From Minwuia thermotolerans (GTDB lineage Bacteria > Pseudomonadota > Alphaproteobacteria > Minwuiales > Minwuiaceae): DNA of 47,144 bases. Location of the stretch: assembly GCA_021604565.1 (NCBI GenBank), contig BQJF01000027.1:1-47144 (forward strand). Reading direction: 5' to 3'. The position numbers and the translations under genes were made by a program. This document shows positions 7,446 through 16,036 of the stretch, piece by piece; the first letter of the stretch is position 1; each line of letters begins with the position of its first letter. The notes below the pieces were generated by a model that did no database searches, had not been told where the DNA came from, and was given only the letters and a program-made list of their open reading frames with translations.

Positions 7446-8748
7446 GCCCGACCTCCAGCTTGACAACCTTGCCGCTCTGAATTTTCCCGCTCATGAAATT
7501 CGCCCAATCGGCCATCATGCGCCGCCGCTTCTCAATCATGTCGCCACGCCGGTAGCTGGCCTCCACGGCATTGCTGATCTTGTGTGCCAGAGCGACTTCG
7601 GCCATGTCGCCGGGATAGTTGGTTTGTTCCGCCACCCAATCCCGAAACGTCGACCGCAGGCCATGCGGCACGGCAGGCCGCTTCGACGTCCGGTCAATGA
7701 AACCCGCGCCGCCTTGAGCAAGCTCTGCCTCGTGCATCCGCCTCATGGTGGCCGATAGCGTCATGTCGGACAACTGCCCGCCCCGCGCTGCCGGGAACAC
7801 AAGCGGGTTGTCCTTGATGCGGGGCAGGGCCTGGAGCATCTTCACCGCAGCAGCAGACAGGGGAATGCGGTGTTCTTTGCCCATCTTCATGCGGGTACCT
7901 GGAATGATCCAGAGCGCCTTGTCGAAGTCGATCTCGTCCCAAGCCGCACCCCGAACCTCTTGCGACCGTGCGGCGGTCAGGGCGGCAAGTTCGAGCGCCC
8001 GCGCACCAAATCCTTCTCGGGTCCGCAAGGCGGCAAGCCAGCGCGGCGCATCATCCAGCGCCAGGGCCGGGTGGTTGCCTTCTTTCGCCACTCGGGACGG
8101 TGGCGGTAACAGTTCCTTGAGGTTGCCCGCCCAGCGTGCCGGATTGTCACCATGCCGATGCCCCGCGACAGTGGCCCAACTCAGGACAGCCTCAATCCGA
8201 CCGCGCAGACGTGATGCGGTTTCGGTCTTGTCCATCCATAGCGGTTGCAGCACGCGCACTACGTCCTGTGTCGTGATGTCCTGCACCAGCATCTTTCCCA
8301 GGTCAGGGATGGCATAGGTCGCAAGCGTGTTTTCCCATTGCTGGCGATGCTTCGCGTTCTTGAAGGCGTCGAGCTTGGCGGCAAGGGCCTTGTCCACCGC
8401 GTCGGCAAACGTCAGCCCACGGCGCTGGGCGGCCACCAGCGCGGCCTTGGTGGCCTTGCGTTCCTCTACCGGGTCTATGCCCCTTTCGATCTTGGCGCGC
8501 GCTTCACGGGCTTTGTCGCGGGCCTGCGATAGCGTCACGCCGGGAAAGCCCCCCAGGCCCAGGTCGCGGCGCAGGGTGCCGACCTTGACGCGCAAGACCC
8601 AAGATCGCCCGCCGTTCGGCGTGAGTTGCAGGTAGAGGCCGGGCACACCACCGACCGAACACAAGACATTCCGCTTGCCGCCCGGATGCGCTAATCGCTT
8701 GACGTCAAGCGCGCTAAGTTCCTCGGCAACCTTCGGCATCTGGTTCAC
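7438..8748 (-). CDS. int: P4-type tyrosine integrase
   Basis: A 436-residue integrase of the P4/Sf6 type, which inserts elements into tRNA 3' ends. The N-terminal DUF4102-type arm-binding domain spans about residues 10-95. The catalytic residues by pattern are Arg261 (TAARSQE), Lys289 or Lys291, His362-xx-Arg365 (PHGLRS), His389 (ALAHK) and Tyr399 (ASYRRGD). The full length and intact catalytic set suggest activity. It lies just inside attR, the usual place for such an integrase, and transcribes away from it. The annotated start is GTG at 8748; an ATG three codons downstream at 8739 is an alternative. Candidate arm-type repeats lie immediately upstream (8757-8824). Confidence 0.93.
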   Translation of the reverse strand: MNQMPKVAEELSALDVKRLAHPGGKRNVLCSVGGVPGLYLQLTPNGGRSWVLRVKVGTLRRDLGLGGFPGVTLSQARDKAREARAKIERGIDPVEERKATKAALVAAQRRGLTFADAVDKALAAKLDAFKNAKHRQQWENTLATYAIPDLGKMLVQDITTQDVVRVLQPLWMDKTETASRLRGRIEAVLSWATVAGHRHGDNPARWAGNLKELLPPPSRVAKEGNHPALALDDAPRWLAALRTREGFGARALELAALTAARSQEVRGAAWDEIDFDKALWIIPGTRMKMGKEHRIPLSAAAVKMLQALPRIKDNPLVFPAARGGQLSDMTLSATMRRMHEAELAQGGAGFIDRTSKRPAVPHGLRSTFRDWVAEQTNYPGDMAEVALAHKISNAVEASYRRGDMIEKRRRMMADWANFMSGKIQSGKVVKLEVGHA

Positions 8749-8756
8749 CCATCATT

Positions 8757-8824
8757 ATACCCCACATAAAAATTGTAGCCGGGTGCACAGGATTGCGCAA
8801 GGTTGCATAGGCGCTATGTGGGGT
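8757..8824. repeat. candidate arm-type integrase sites near attR
   Basis: ATACCCCACATAA at 8757-8769 repeats the left-end motif at 183-195 exactly. TATGTGGGGT at 8815-8824 is an inverted copy of its core ACCCCACATA. Three copies in two orientations clustered near the two att cores fit integrase arm-binding sites. Confidence 0.55.
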
Positions 8825-8898
8825 TTGACTAGAAATTCAGGGCGATTCAGGAAACGCAAGCATCTGATTGCGAAGAATAAAGAAGGCATCATGGCGGG

Positions 8899-8914
8899 CA
8901 TCCTCTCCGCCATT
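8899..8914 (+). repeat. attR: second copy of the tRNA-Ser 3' end
   Basis: CATCCTCTCCGCCATT matches 127-142 exactly. Seven T residues follow from 8913 to 8919, which would have lain directly after the tRNA CCA before integration and probably served as its terminator. Confidence 0.85.
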
Positions 8915-9093
8915 TTTTTCGCCAGTTTTCTGAAATATTGCGTGCTCAATGCTGTTTGAGTCGGCCTGATGTCTTGTGTCGCCGCACACATGTATTGGCG
9001 GTTGGGGTGAGTCGCTCTGCTTTCCGGAGTCCGGGCCACCGCCATCTGAAGTTCTCCGGCTCCAATCACGACGGCGGGCGGGCTGCGTTCCTG

Positions 9094-10665
9094 TCAGTAG
9101 CAGGTTGGCCAGTAAGCCAGCGGGTTCGGCTCGCCCCAGGGCTTCGGCTTGCACCTTACGCGGCGGACCTGGGACTGCAGCCAGCGCCTGGTCTCGGCCG
9201 GGTCGATGATCTCGTCGATACCGAAGATGCCCGCGCCCCCATAGGGGTCCGTGTCTTCCGTCCACTGCTCGATCAGCGCGGCACGTTCGGCTGCGGCATC
9301 CTCCGCCTCGGCCAGGCGTCCGCCGTGCACGACATTGACGCCAACGTCCGGGTCCATGAACGAGAGTTCGGCGCTCGGCCAGGTCGCCACTACCTCGGAG
9401 CCCATGTTCGTGCCCCCCATGGCAAAGAACGCAAGCCCGAATGCCTTGCGGAACACGAGTGATATCCGCGGCACGCGGCAGATGGACAGGGCCTCCACCA
9501 GCATGATGGCACGGCTCAGCAGGCGGTCATGCTCGACCTTGGTGCCGACCATGAAACCAGGCACATCCTGCAGGAACACGATCGGGATATTGAAGGCATC
9601 GCAGAGGCAGATGAAGGATGTGATCTTGTCACATGAGTCCGGTGTCAGGGCGCCGGCATAGTGCATCGGCTGCGAGGCGACGAAACCGACAGTCTTGCCG
9701 CCAAGCCTGGAGAGCGCGGTGATCACGCTGCCGCCAAAACGCGGTTTCAGTTCGAAGATACTGTCGTCATCGGACAGGTACCGCAAGACCTTGCGCATGT
9801 CGTAGGCGCGGGTCCGCCGCATGGGCACAAGATCGTAGATGCCTTCATCGACAGGCGCAGGTTCCGGCCAGTCATGCTCCGGCGGCAGCTCCCAGGCATT
9901 CGATGGCAGGTAGGACAGGAAGTCCCTGATCATCTGGAATGCCTCGTCCTCGGTCTCCGCCGTCCGGTCGATCATTCCGGTGATCTTCTCGTGCACCCCG
10001 ACACCGCCCAGGTCCTCGAAGCTCACTTTCTCGGATGTGGCGATCTCGACGACACGCGGGCTGGTCACGGCCATGCAGGAGCCCCGCAACTGGACCACGA
10101 AGTCCGAGAAGGCCCCATGGAACGAAGCACCGCCGAAGCTGTTTCCCAGGATCGCGGTCGCCATGGGGATCGAGCGGTTGCGGCGATGGACATCCACACT
10201 CGGTGTTACCTTCAGGAAGCCTTCCGAACCCAGCGTGTCGGGAATGCGGGCGCCACCGGTCTCGCCGAAGAACACGAACGGATGGCCATGCTCGACCGCC
10301 TGCTGCAGCATGCGCGACTTCTTCTTGCCGCCGACGACGGAACTTGAGCCGCGCAGCACGGTGAGGTCGTCGCCACCAACCCAGACGGTCCGGCCATCCA
10401 CGGTGCCGTAGCCGCCGATCTTGCCGTCCCCCGGCGTCTTGCCGGAATCCTCCGGACGTTCCGAGCGGGCGAAGGTTCCAAGCTCCACGAAGCTGTCCGG
10501 ATCAAGGAAGTGATCGATGCGTTCCCGGACGGTGTAGGAGCCACGATTGTGGAGCCTGTCGATCTTCTCCGGCCCGCCCATCCCGGTACGGATCTTCTGC
10601 CGACGCTCGCGGAACAGGCTGGTGACCGTGCCCACGTTTGCATCGTCGTTCGGTCGATCAGCCAT
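9094..10665 (-). CDS. acyl-CoA carboxylase carboxyltransferase (beta) subunit
   Basis: A 523-residue carboxyltransferase of the propionyl-/methylcrotonyl-CoA carboxylase beta type. It transfers the carboxyl group from carboxybiotin to an acyl-CoA. Paired N and C crotonase-like halves are visible: the first has a GETGGARIPD segment and the second has an FLQDVPGFMVGTKVE segment and a Gly-rich FFAMGGTNMGSEVV acyl-CoA region. The size matches the family. The start was placed at 10665, where GACAGGAG precedes the ATG; the frame stays open 36 bases further, but that would overlap the previous gene. It lies 32 bases after the single-chain carboxylase, which already has its own carboxyltransferase, so the two may share the biotin carrier on different substrates. 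The substrate cannot be assigned. Confidence 0.88.
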   Translation of the reverse strand: MADRPNDDANVGTVTSLFRERRQKIRTGMGGPEKIDRLHNRGSYTVRERIDHFLDPDSFVELGTFARSERPEDSGKTPGDGKIGGYGTVDGRTVWVGGDDLTVLRGSSSVVGGKKKSRMLQQAVEHGHPFVFFGETGGARIPDTLGSEGFLKVTPSVDVHRRNRSIPMATAILGNSFGGASFHGAFSDFVVQLRGSCMAVTSPRVVEIATSEKVSFEDLGGVGVHEKITGMIDRTAETEDEAFQMIRDFLSYLPSNAWELPPEHDWPEPAPVDEGIYDLVPMRRTRAYDMRKVLRYLSDDDSIFELKPRFGGSVITALSRLGGKTVGFVASQPMHYAGALTPDSCDKITSFICLCDAFNIPIVFLQDVPGFMVGTKVEHDRLLSRAIMLVEALSICRVPRISLVFRKAFGLAFFAMGGTNMGSEVVATWPSAELSFMDPDVGVNVVHGGRLAEAEDAAAERAALIEQWTEDTDPYGGAGIFGIDEIIDPAETRRWLQSQVRRVRCKPKPWGEPNPLAYWPTCY

Positions 10666-10697
10666 GTTCGCTCCTGTCGTGGATTGCCCGGCGCGGT

Positions 10698-13600
10698 TCA
10701 CCAGGTATCGATGAAGGGGTATTTCTTGCCATCGCGGGGCGGCACGGGTGGCAACCGCTTCATGCTGCCCGCTATCCAGGCGCGCGTATCTGCCGGATCG
10801 ATGACGTCGTCGATGCCGCCGCCCGTGCCCGAGTTGACGGCACGGGCGGTCTCATATGCGGTATCCACGCTTTCCTGGAACATCCTGAGGCGTTCGTCCG
10901 GATCCTCGATCGCCATCAGTTCATTGCGATAGCCCAGCTTGACCGACCCCTCGATGTTCATTCCGGCGAACTCCGCCGTCGGCCAGGCGACCGTCATGAA
11001 GCCCACCAGCGTGCCGCCGCCGCACATGGCCTGGGCTCCCAGCCCGTAGCACTTGCGGACGATGACGGTGAACAGCGGTGTGGTCATGTTGGCACCGACG
11101 TTGAACATGCGCGCCGAATGACGGACTAAGGCCTCCCGCTCCACATCCGGACCGACCATGATGCCGGGGCAGTCGACCAGGCTGAGCACCGGAATGTCGA
11201 AGGCATCGCAGAGCTGCATGAAACGTGCGGCCTTGTCGGCGCCATCCGAATCGATTGCCCCGGCCAGATGATGCGGATTGTTGGCGAGCACGCCCATCGG
11301 GCGGCCTTCGATGCGGATGAAGGCCGTGATCACGCCGATGCCGAACTGCTCCCTGATCTCCAGGATTGAATCCCTGTCGGCGAGATTGTGCAGCACATCG
11401 CGCATGTCATAGAGCCGGACGCGGTTCTCCGGGATGACGTGACGCAGCGTGCGCTGGTCCGGTGCTTCCCATTCGGCGACCGGCCCCTGGAAGTAGGAGA
11501 GGTACTTCTTCGCTGCATCGACCGCCGCTTCCTCGTCCTTGACCAGAATGTCGACCACACCGTTCGGCACCTGGAACGACATCGGACCGATTTCCTCCGG
11601 CGTGTAGATGCCCAGTCCGCCGCCCTCGATCATTGCCGGCCCGCCCATGGCGATGGTCGAGGCCTCGGTTGCGATGATGACGTCGCAGCAGGCGAGCAGG
11701 GCCGTGTTGCCGGCGAAGCAGCGACCATTGTTGATGCCCACCATGGGCACCAGTCCGCTGAGCTTCGAAAAGGTCGTGAAGGTGGTGGTGTCGATGGCGA
11801 CCCGGGGACCGGTATTGTCATCGCCCGGCCTGCCGCCGCCGCCTTCCGAGAAAAGGATCAGGGGCAGACGGAACCGATCAGCCAGTTCGTACAGCCGATC
11901 CTGCTTGTAGTGGTTGCGTCGCCCCTGCGTGCCGGCAAGAACCGTATAGTCATAGGATACGATCATGGCGCGGGAACGGTCGTCGGGAAACAGGTCCCCG
12001 TTGATCGAGCAGGTTCCCGCGACGACGCCGTCAGCCGGGGTCCGCTTGCGCAGGCTTGCCATGTCATGGCGCTGATGCTGGTAGGCCACGACCAGGGGCC
12101 AGTACTCCTGGAACGAGCCCGGATCGGCGAGATGCGCAATGTTTTCCCGCGGCATGCGGAAACCCATGCCATGGCGTTTGGCCACGACCTCCGGCCGGTT
12201 CTCGTCCAGGGTCAGGGCGTGGCGGTCAATGACCTCCTGCAGGTCTGCACGGATATGATCCGGGTCGACGGCATCCGCAATCGCCGCTTCGCCCGTGTCA
12301 TCATCCGCACCGGCCTCGACGAAGACGACGGGAAAGCCCTGCCGCACCACGTCACCGGGCTTCATGGTTACCTTGCGCACCAGCCCGCCATGGTCGGCAT
12401 GGATGACATGCTCCATCTTCATCGCCTCGACCACGGCAACCTGCTGGCCCTTTCGGACCAGGTCTCCGATGGCGACATCGACGGAAAGGATCGTCCCCTG
12501 GATCGGTGCCTTGAGCCCGGTTGCGCCGTCGGGTGCTGCAGGTGCTGCTGGCCCCGTGGATGCTGTCTTGGCCTTGCTGGCCCTTGTCTGCGCGTCATGG
12601 GCGAACAGTGCCAGCGGGTCGCGGGCGTCCACCCTTGCACCCGCATGTCCACCGGCGTCCTCATCGGCCTCCGGGTTAGTCGCATGGAAGCGTGACCGGT
12701 GGTTCGAGGCCGTCTCGACAAGCTCGGCAAGCTTCTCGTCCACCCAGCGCGTGTGGACAGCGCCGGTGACGAAATCCGCATGGTCGATGACCGCCTTCAG
12801 AAACGGGATATTGGTCTCGACACCCTTCAGTCGGAACTCGTCGAGCGCCCGGCTGGTTCGCCATGCGGCATCATCGAAGCGCGCTCCCGAAGCATGGACA
12901 ATGACCTTGGCCAGCAGGGAATCATAAAGACCGCTGGTCTCGTACCCCACGTAACCGAACCCATCGACGCGCACACCGGGCCCTCCCGGTGGCTCGTAGG
13001 CCGTGATCACGCCGCCGCCCGGGCGCACAGAGCCATCAGCCATCAGCGTCTCCAGGTTCACCCGGGCCTGGATCGCATGTCCGCGCGGCGTGGCGGCCAT
13101 CGGATCATCAAGACCGAGTTCCGAAAGCTGCGCACCATCGGCAAGGCGAAGCTGGGCCTGAACCAGATCCACTCCGGTGACCACTTCCGTTACCGTATGC
13201 TCGACCTGCAGACGCGCATTGGCTTCGATGAACACGAACGGCTGGGCATCCTGCTGCCCGCTCGCATCGACCAGGAACTCGAAGGTGCCGAGGCTGCGGT
13301 AGCCGGTTTCCTTCGCGAAGCGCATCGCGGCGTCGATGATCTGCTGGCGCAGTTCCGCGGAGAGACCGGGCGCAGGCGCAACCTCGACAATCTTCTGGAA
13401 CCGGCGTTGCACGCTGCATTCGCGTTCGCCGAGATGCATCACGGCCCCGGAGACATCACCCAGTATCTGCACCTCGACATGCCGCGCGCGCGGCAGGAAC
13501 TCCTCGATATACAGCGCGTCCTGGCCGAAGGCCGCGCGCGCTTCCGACTGGCAACTGCGGTAGGCAGACTCCAGCATCTCCGGATCGGTCACGGCGCGCG

Positions 13601-14099
13601 ATCCGCGACCGCCGCCTCCGGCAACGGCCTTCAGCATCACGCCCCTGCCATCGCCGACGCCGGACATGAAGTCCCGCGCTTCCTCCAGCGATACAGCGTG
13701 ATTCAGTCCGCGCAGAACGGGCACATCGGCGGCCAGTGCCGCCTCGCGGGCGCGGGCCTTGTCGCCGAAAAGAGAGAGCAGTTCCGGCGTCGGGCCGACG
13801 AAGGTCAGTCCGGCCTCTGCGCAGGCGCGCGCAAAATCCGAGCGCTCGGAAAGAAAGCCATAGCCTGGATGGATCGCATCACAGTTCGTCTCGGCTGCCG
13901 CGGCAAGCACGGCCTCGATATCGAGATAGGCAGCGGCACCCGCGCCGGGCAACACGAACGATTCGTCCGCCATCGCGACATGCTGGCTTTCCCGGTCATC
14001 TTCCGGCGAGATCGCGACCGTCGGTACGCGAAGCTCCGAAGCAGCACGCATGACTCGCACCGCAATCTCGCCGCGGTTCGCGACTAGAAGTTTCTGCAA
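10698..14099 (-). CDS. single-chain acyl-CoA carboxylase (biotin carboxylase-BCCP-carboxyltransferase)
   Basis: A 1133-residue fusion that carboxylates biotin with ATP and bicarbonate and transfers the group to an acyl-CoA. Residues 1-450 form biotin carboxylase, starting QKLLVANRGEIAVRV, with an ATP-grasp loop AGGGGRGSRAV near 160-170 and FIEANARLQVEHTVTE near 290-305. A Pro/Ala-rich linker leads to the biotinyl domain (about 530-595) with EAMKM, biotin Lys561. A carboxyltransferase domain fills about 630-1133. The start is a TTG at 14099 preceded by GGGGAGG nine bases upstream; the open frame extends to 14156 without a ribosome site. Single-chain long-chain acyl-CoA carboxylases with these three activities are known. 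It is divergent from the solute-binding protein gene, suggesting joint control. Confidence 0.9.
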   Translation of the reverse strand: MQKLLVANRGEIAVRVMRAASELRVPTVAISPEDDRESQHVAMADESFVLPGAGAAAYLDIEAVLAAAAETNCDAIHPGYGFLSERSDFARACAEAGLTFVGPTPELLSLFGDKARAREAALAADVPVLRGLNHAVSLEEARDFMSGVGDGRGVMLKAVAGGGGRGSRAVTDPEMLESAYRSCQSEARAAFGQDALYIEEFLPRARHVEVQILGDVSGAVMHLGERECSVQRRFQKIVEVAPAPGLSAELRQQIIDAAMRFAKETGYRSLGTFEFLVDASGQQDAQPFVFIEANARLQVEHTVTEVVTGVDLVQAQLRLADGAQLSELGLDDPMAATPRGHAIQARVNLETLMADGSVRPGGGVITAYEPPGGPGVRVDGFGYVGYETSGLYDSLLAKVIVHASGARFDDAAWRTSRALDEFRLKGVETNIPFLKAVIDHADFVTGAVHTRWVDEKLAELVETASNHRSRFHATNPEADEDAGGHAGARVDARDPLALFAHDAQTRASKAKTASTGPAAPAAPDGATGLKAPIQGTILSVDVAIGDLVRKGQQVAVVEAMKMEHVIHADHGGLVRKVTMKPGDVVRQGFPVVFVEAGADDDTGEAAIADAVDPDHIRADLQEVIDRHALTLDENRPEVVAKRHGMGFRMPRENIAHLADPGSFQEYWPLVVAYQHQRHDMASLRKRTPADGVVAGTCSINGDLFPDDRSRAMIVSYDYTVLAGTQGRRNHYKQDRLYELADRFRLPLILFSEGGGGRPGDDNTGPRVAIDTTTFTTFSKLSGLVPMVGINNGRCFAGNTALLACCDVIIATEASTIAMGGPAMIEGGGLGIYTPEEIGPMSFQVPNGVVDILVKDEEAAVDAAKKYLSYFQGPVAEWEAPDQRTLRHVIPENRVRLYDMRDVLHNLADRDSILEIREQFGIGVITAFIRIEGRPMGVLANNPHHLAGAIDSDGADKAARFMQLCDAFDIPVLSLVDCPGIMVGPDVEREALVRHSARMFNVGANMTTPLFTVIVRKCYGLGAQAMCGGGTLVGFMTVAWPTAEFAGMNIEGSVKLGYRNELMAIEDPDERLRMFQESVDTAYETARAVNSGTGGGIDDVIDPADTRAWIAGSMKRLPPVPPRDGKKYPFIDTW

Positions 14100-14135
14100 G
14101 ATATATTTCCTCCCCGACAATTGCGTAGAACATAC

Positions 14136-14180
14136 TGCCGTAGATGAGGTATGCAAAAAATGCTACATTCCCCTACGGCA
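14136..14180. promoter_or_regulatory. inverted repeat, candidate operator in the divergent promoter region
   Basis: TGCCGTAG (14136-14143) and CTACGGCA (14173-14180) are exact reverse complements 29 bases apart, and the similarity continues inward to 13 of 20 positions. It lies between the carboxylase start (14099) and the plus-strand -35 element (14189). A dimeric regulator binding here could control both directions. No regulator gene is adjacent. Confidence 0.45.
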
Positions 14181-14188
14181 CTTTCGGT

Positions 14189-14216
14189 TTGACAGCGCAA
14201 ATGGCCCGGTCATTAT
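14189..14216 (+). promoter_or_regulatory. sigma-70-like promoter for the transporter operon
   Basis: TTGACA (14189-14194) and CATTAT (14211-14216) are spaced by 16 bases. Transcription would start near 14223 and leave a leader of about 90 bases before the ATG at 14315. The -35 is a perfect consensus; the -10 is imperfect. Confidence 0.5.
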
Positions 14217-14314
14217 CTTGTGCAAGAAGCGCTCAAAGCTTCGAAAACTGACGGTATTCTTGCAACTGGAGCGCCAAGACTCCGGAAAAATGCCGTGCAA
14301 GGGGAGGATACACT

Positions 14315-15904
14315 ATGAGGAAGTTCGCATGTGCGGTTGCTGGTGCAGCGTCTCTGTTGCTCTGCACCGGGACACAGGCTGCCGAACCGGCAACCGGATC
14401 TCTCACCATCGCCCAGGCTGCCGAGTCGACGATGCTGGACGTGACCCGCGCCGCGGCCGGTGTTGACTGGTATATTCTCGGCAACATCAACGAGCAGCTG
14501 CTCCAGCCGGATCCGTCGCTGGAAGTGAAGAACTGGCTCGCCGAGAAATGGGAATTGACAGAGGTCAATGGTCTGCCGGTGATCGAGATCTGGCTGCGGA
14601 AGGGGGTCAAGTTCCACCACGGGGGCGAACTTACCTCGAGCGACATGGCTTTCGCGCACAAGCGGCTCGCCAATCCCGATGTTTCCAAGTGGCCGCACTA
14701 TCAGGCCAAAGTCGACCACATCGAGATCATCGATGACCACCATTTCAAGATCATCTTCAAGGAACCGGACGGCACCTTCATCCCCGGTGCCGGACTGATG
14801 CGCCTCTACGGCATCTCGGAAGCCTATTACAACAGCCACACCGAGGAGGAGATCCAGCAGCGGCCTGACGGCACGGGCCCCTGGAAGCTGGTGGACCGCA
14901 AGGTCAAGGAGGAGTTCGTCCTCGAAGCCCACGACGACTACTGGAACCAGGAACACCGTCCGGGCGTCAAGAACCTGACCATCAAGATCATCCCGGAGGA
15001 CATCACCCGTGTTGCCGCGCTGCAGACCGGTGCTGTTGACTGGATCGACGCCGTGCCTCCGGCAATGATCGATGACGTCAAGAAGATGGACGGCATCGCC
15101 ACGACGGCACGACCGTCAGGCAACAACCTGTTCATGAGCCTGCCGCAGTATCTGGAGAAGCTGCCGGGCCGCAATGACAATCCGTTCAAGGATGTGCGGG
15201 TGCGCCGCGCAGCGGCACTGGCTGTCGACATGGAAGGTATCATCGAGCATGTGCTGTTCGGTCAGGCCCAGCGTTACACGACGACCACGCCGGGTTCGGC
15301 AGCCTACGACGCTTCTGTCGAACCCTATCCCTACGATCCGCAGAAGGCCAAGCAGCTCATGACGGAGGCCGGCTACGCGAACGGTTTCGACGTCAACTGC
15401 TACAACCTGATCACGCCGCGTGAGCCGAACGTCAAGGAATACGGCGAAGCCTTCTATGCCTATCTCGGCCAGGTCGGGATTCGCTGCAAGCTGATCGGCG
15501 AGGAGTATGCGCCCTGGCTTGCCCGCAACAATCGCAGCCGCGAGCCGCAGAACGACGGTATCCTGACCCACATGTGGGGCCATGGTGTCGTCGCCGATCC
15601 GGGCACCCCATGGTCGGGCCACATGCATTGCTACGCGCCGGGCGAGGGCTGGGGCAGCTATTCGCACTACTGCGACCCCGAGATGGACGCGATGGTCAAG
15701 GAGCAGGCCACGGTCATGGACCCGGCGGATCGCATCCCGCTGCTGAAGCGGATCGGCAAGAAGAAGTACGAGGATGTCGCGGGCGGCATCACGACCTACG
15801 TCCCGCTGGTCACCTTCGCCTGGCGCGAGGACAAGGTCGACTACAAGCCGTGGCCGTGGATGGGCTTCTGGCGGAAACTCCAGGAGATCGGCATCAAGCA
15901 CTAG
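14315..15904 (+). CDS. ABC transporter solute-binding protein, family 5 (peptide/opine/nickel type)
   Basis: A 529-residue periplasmic binding protein with a Sec signal peptide (residues 1 to about 22, cleavage near TQA-AEP). Family 5 features include LRKGVKFHHGGELTSSDMAF near 93-112 and GTGPWKL near 190. The ribosome site GGGGAGG (14301-14307) sits seven bases before the ATG. It delivers its ligand to the two permeases encoded downstream. The family covers peptides, sugars, nickel, opines and other organic molecules, so the ligand cannot be read from sequence. Following CoA-transferases and an acyl-CoA ligase point to a carboxylic acid or an amide that yields one. It is the first gene of a plus-strand operon running to 28726. 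Confidence 0.92.
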   Translation: MRKFACAVAGAASLLLCTGTQAAEPATGSLTIAQAAESTMLDVTRAAAGVDWYILGNINEQLLQPDPSLEVKNWLAEKWELTEVNGLPVIEIWLRKGVKFHHGGELTSSDMAFAHKRLANPDVSKWPHYQAKVDHIEIIDDHHFKIIFKEPDGTFIPGAGLMRLYGISEAYYNSHTEEEIQQRPDGTGPWKLVDRKVKEEFVLEAHDDYWNQEHRPGVKNLTIKIIPEDITRVAALQTGAVDWIDAVPPAMIDDVKKMDGIATTARPSGNNLFMSLPQYLEKLPGRNDNPFKDVRVRRAAALAVDMEGIIEHVLFGQAQRYTTTTPGSAAYDASVEPYPYDPQKAKQLMTEAGYANGFDVNCYNLITPREPNVKEYGEAFYAYLGQVGIRCKLIGEEYAPWLARNNRSREPQNDGILTHMWGHGVVADPGTPWSGHMHCYAPGEGWGSYSHYCDPEMDAMVKEQATVMDPADRIPLLKRIGKKKYEDVAGGITTYVPLVTFAWREDKVDYKPWPWMGFWRKLQEIGIKH

Positions 15905-15925
15905 GACTCCGCGACCTGCCACCTG

Positions 15926-15957
15926 TTCCGGGCCCGCTCCCAAGGGCTGGCCCGGAA
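15926..15957 (+). promoter_or_regulatory. intercistronic hairpin after the solute-binding protein gene
   Basis: TTCCGGGCC (15926-15934) pairs exactly with GGCCCGGAA (15949-15957) over a 14-base loop. No T-run follows. Hairpins at this place commonly protect the binding-protein mRNA 3' end and lower expression of downstream permease genes; that role here is inferred from position. Confidence 0.6.
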
Positions 15958-16036
15958 TGCAGGTGCAGATGCTGTCCACCGCTCTTGTCCCTCCGCCAGG
16001 AGTGGCCTGTCCGACTTCGGGAGTCTCAGACACCGC

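Larger units (their letters stand above)
127..8914. mobile_element. integrative island in tRNA-Ser carrying a Type III R-M system
   Basis: The island is bounded by a 16-bp direct repeat (127-142 and 8899-8914) that duplicates the tRNA 3' end. All seven recognisable genes lie on the minus strand. A P4-type integrase sits at the right end, next to attR. The rest are an unknown protein, an AlpA-like regulator, an HTH/Cys-rich protein, a second tyrosine recombinase, and mod and res. No structural, replication or conjugation genes are seen, so this is probably an integrative element that is mobilised by others or by its own integrase. Parts (about 3250-4180 and 6950-7350) are visibly AT-richer than the host DNA, which fits horizontal origin. 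Confidence 0.85.
8749..9093. other. right island boundary and intergenic region
   Basis: This 345-base stretch has no gene I can support. It contains the island-side repeats (8757-8769, 8815-8824), the attR core (8899-8914) with its T-run, and then about 180 bases of host sequence downstream of the carboxyltransferase stop. The integrase promoter should lie in its left part, but no convincing -35/-10 pair was found. Confidence 0.6.

Noticed and set aside
11388..14087. Two plus-strand open frames of 435 and 462 residues opposite the single-chain carboxylase
   Set aside because: They mirror the carboxylase codons, lack ribosome sites and show no known domain.
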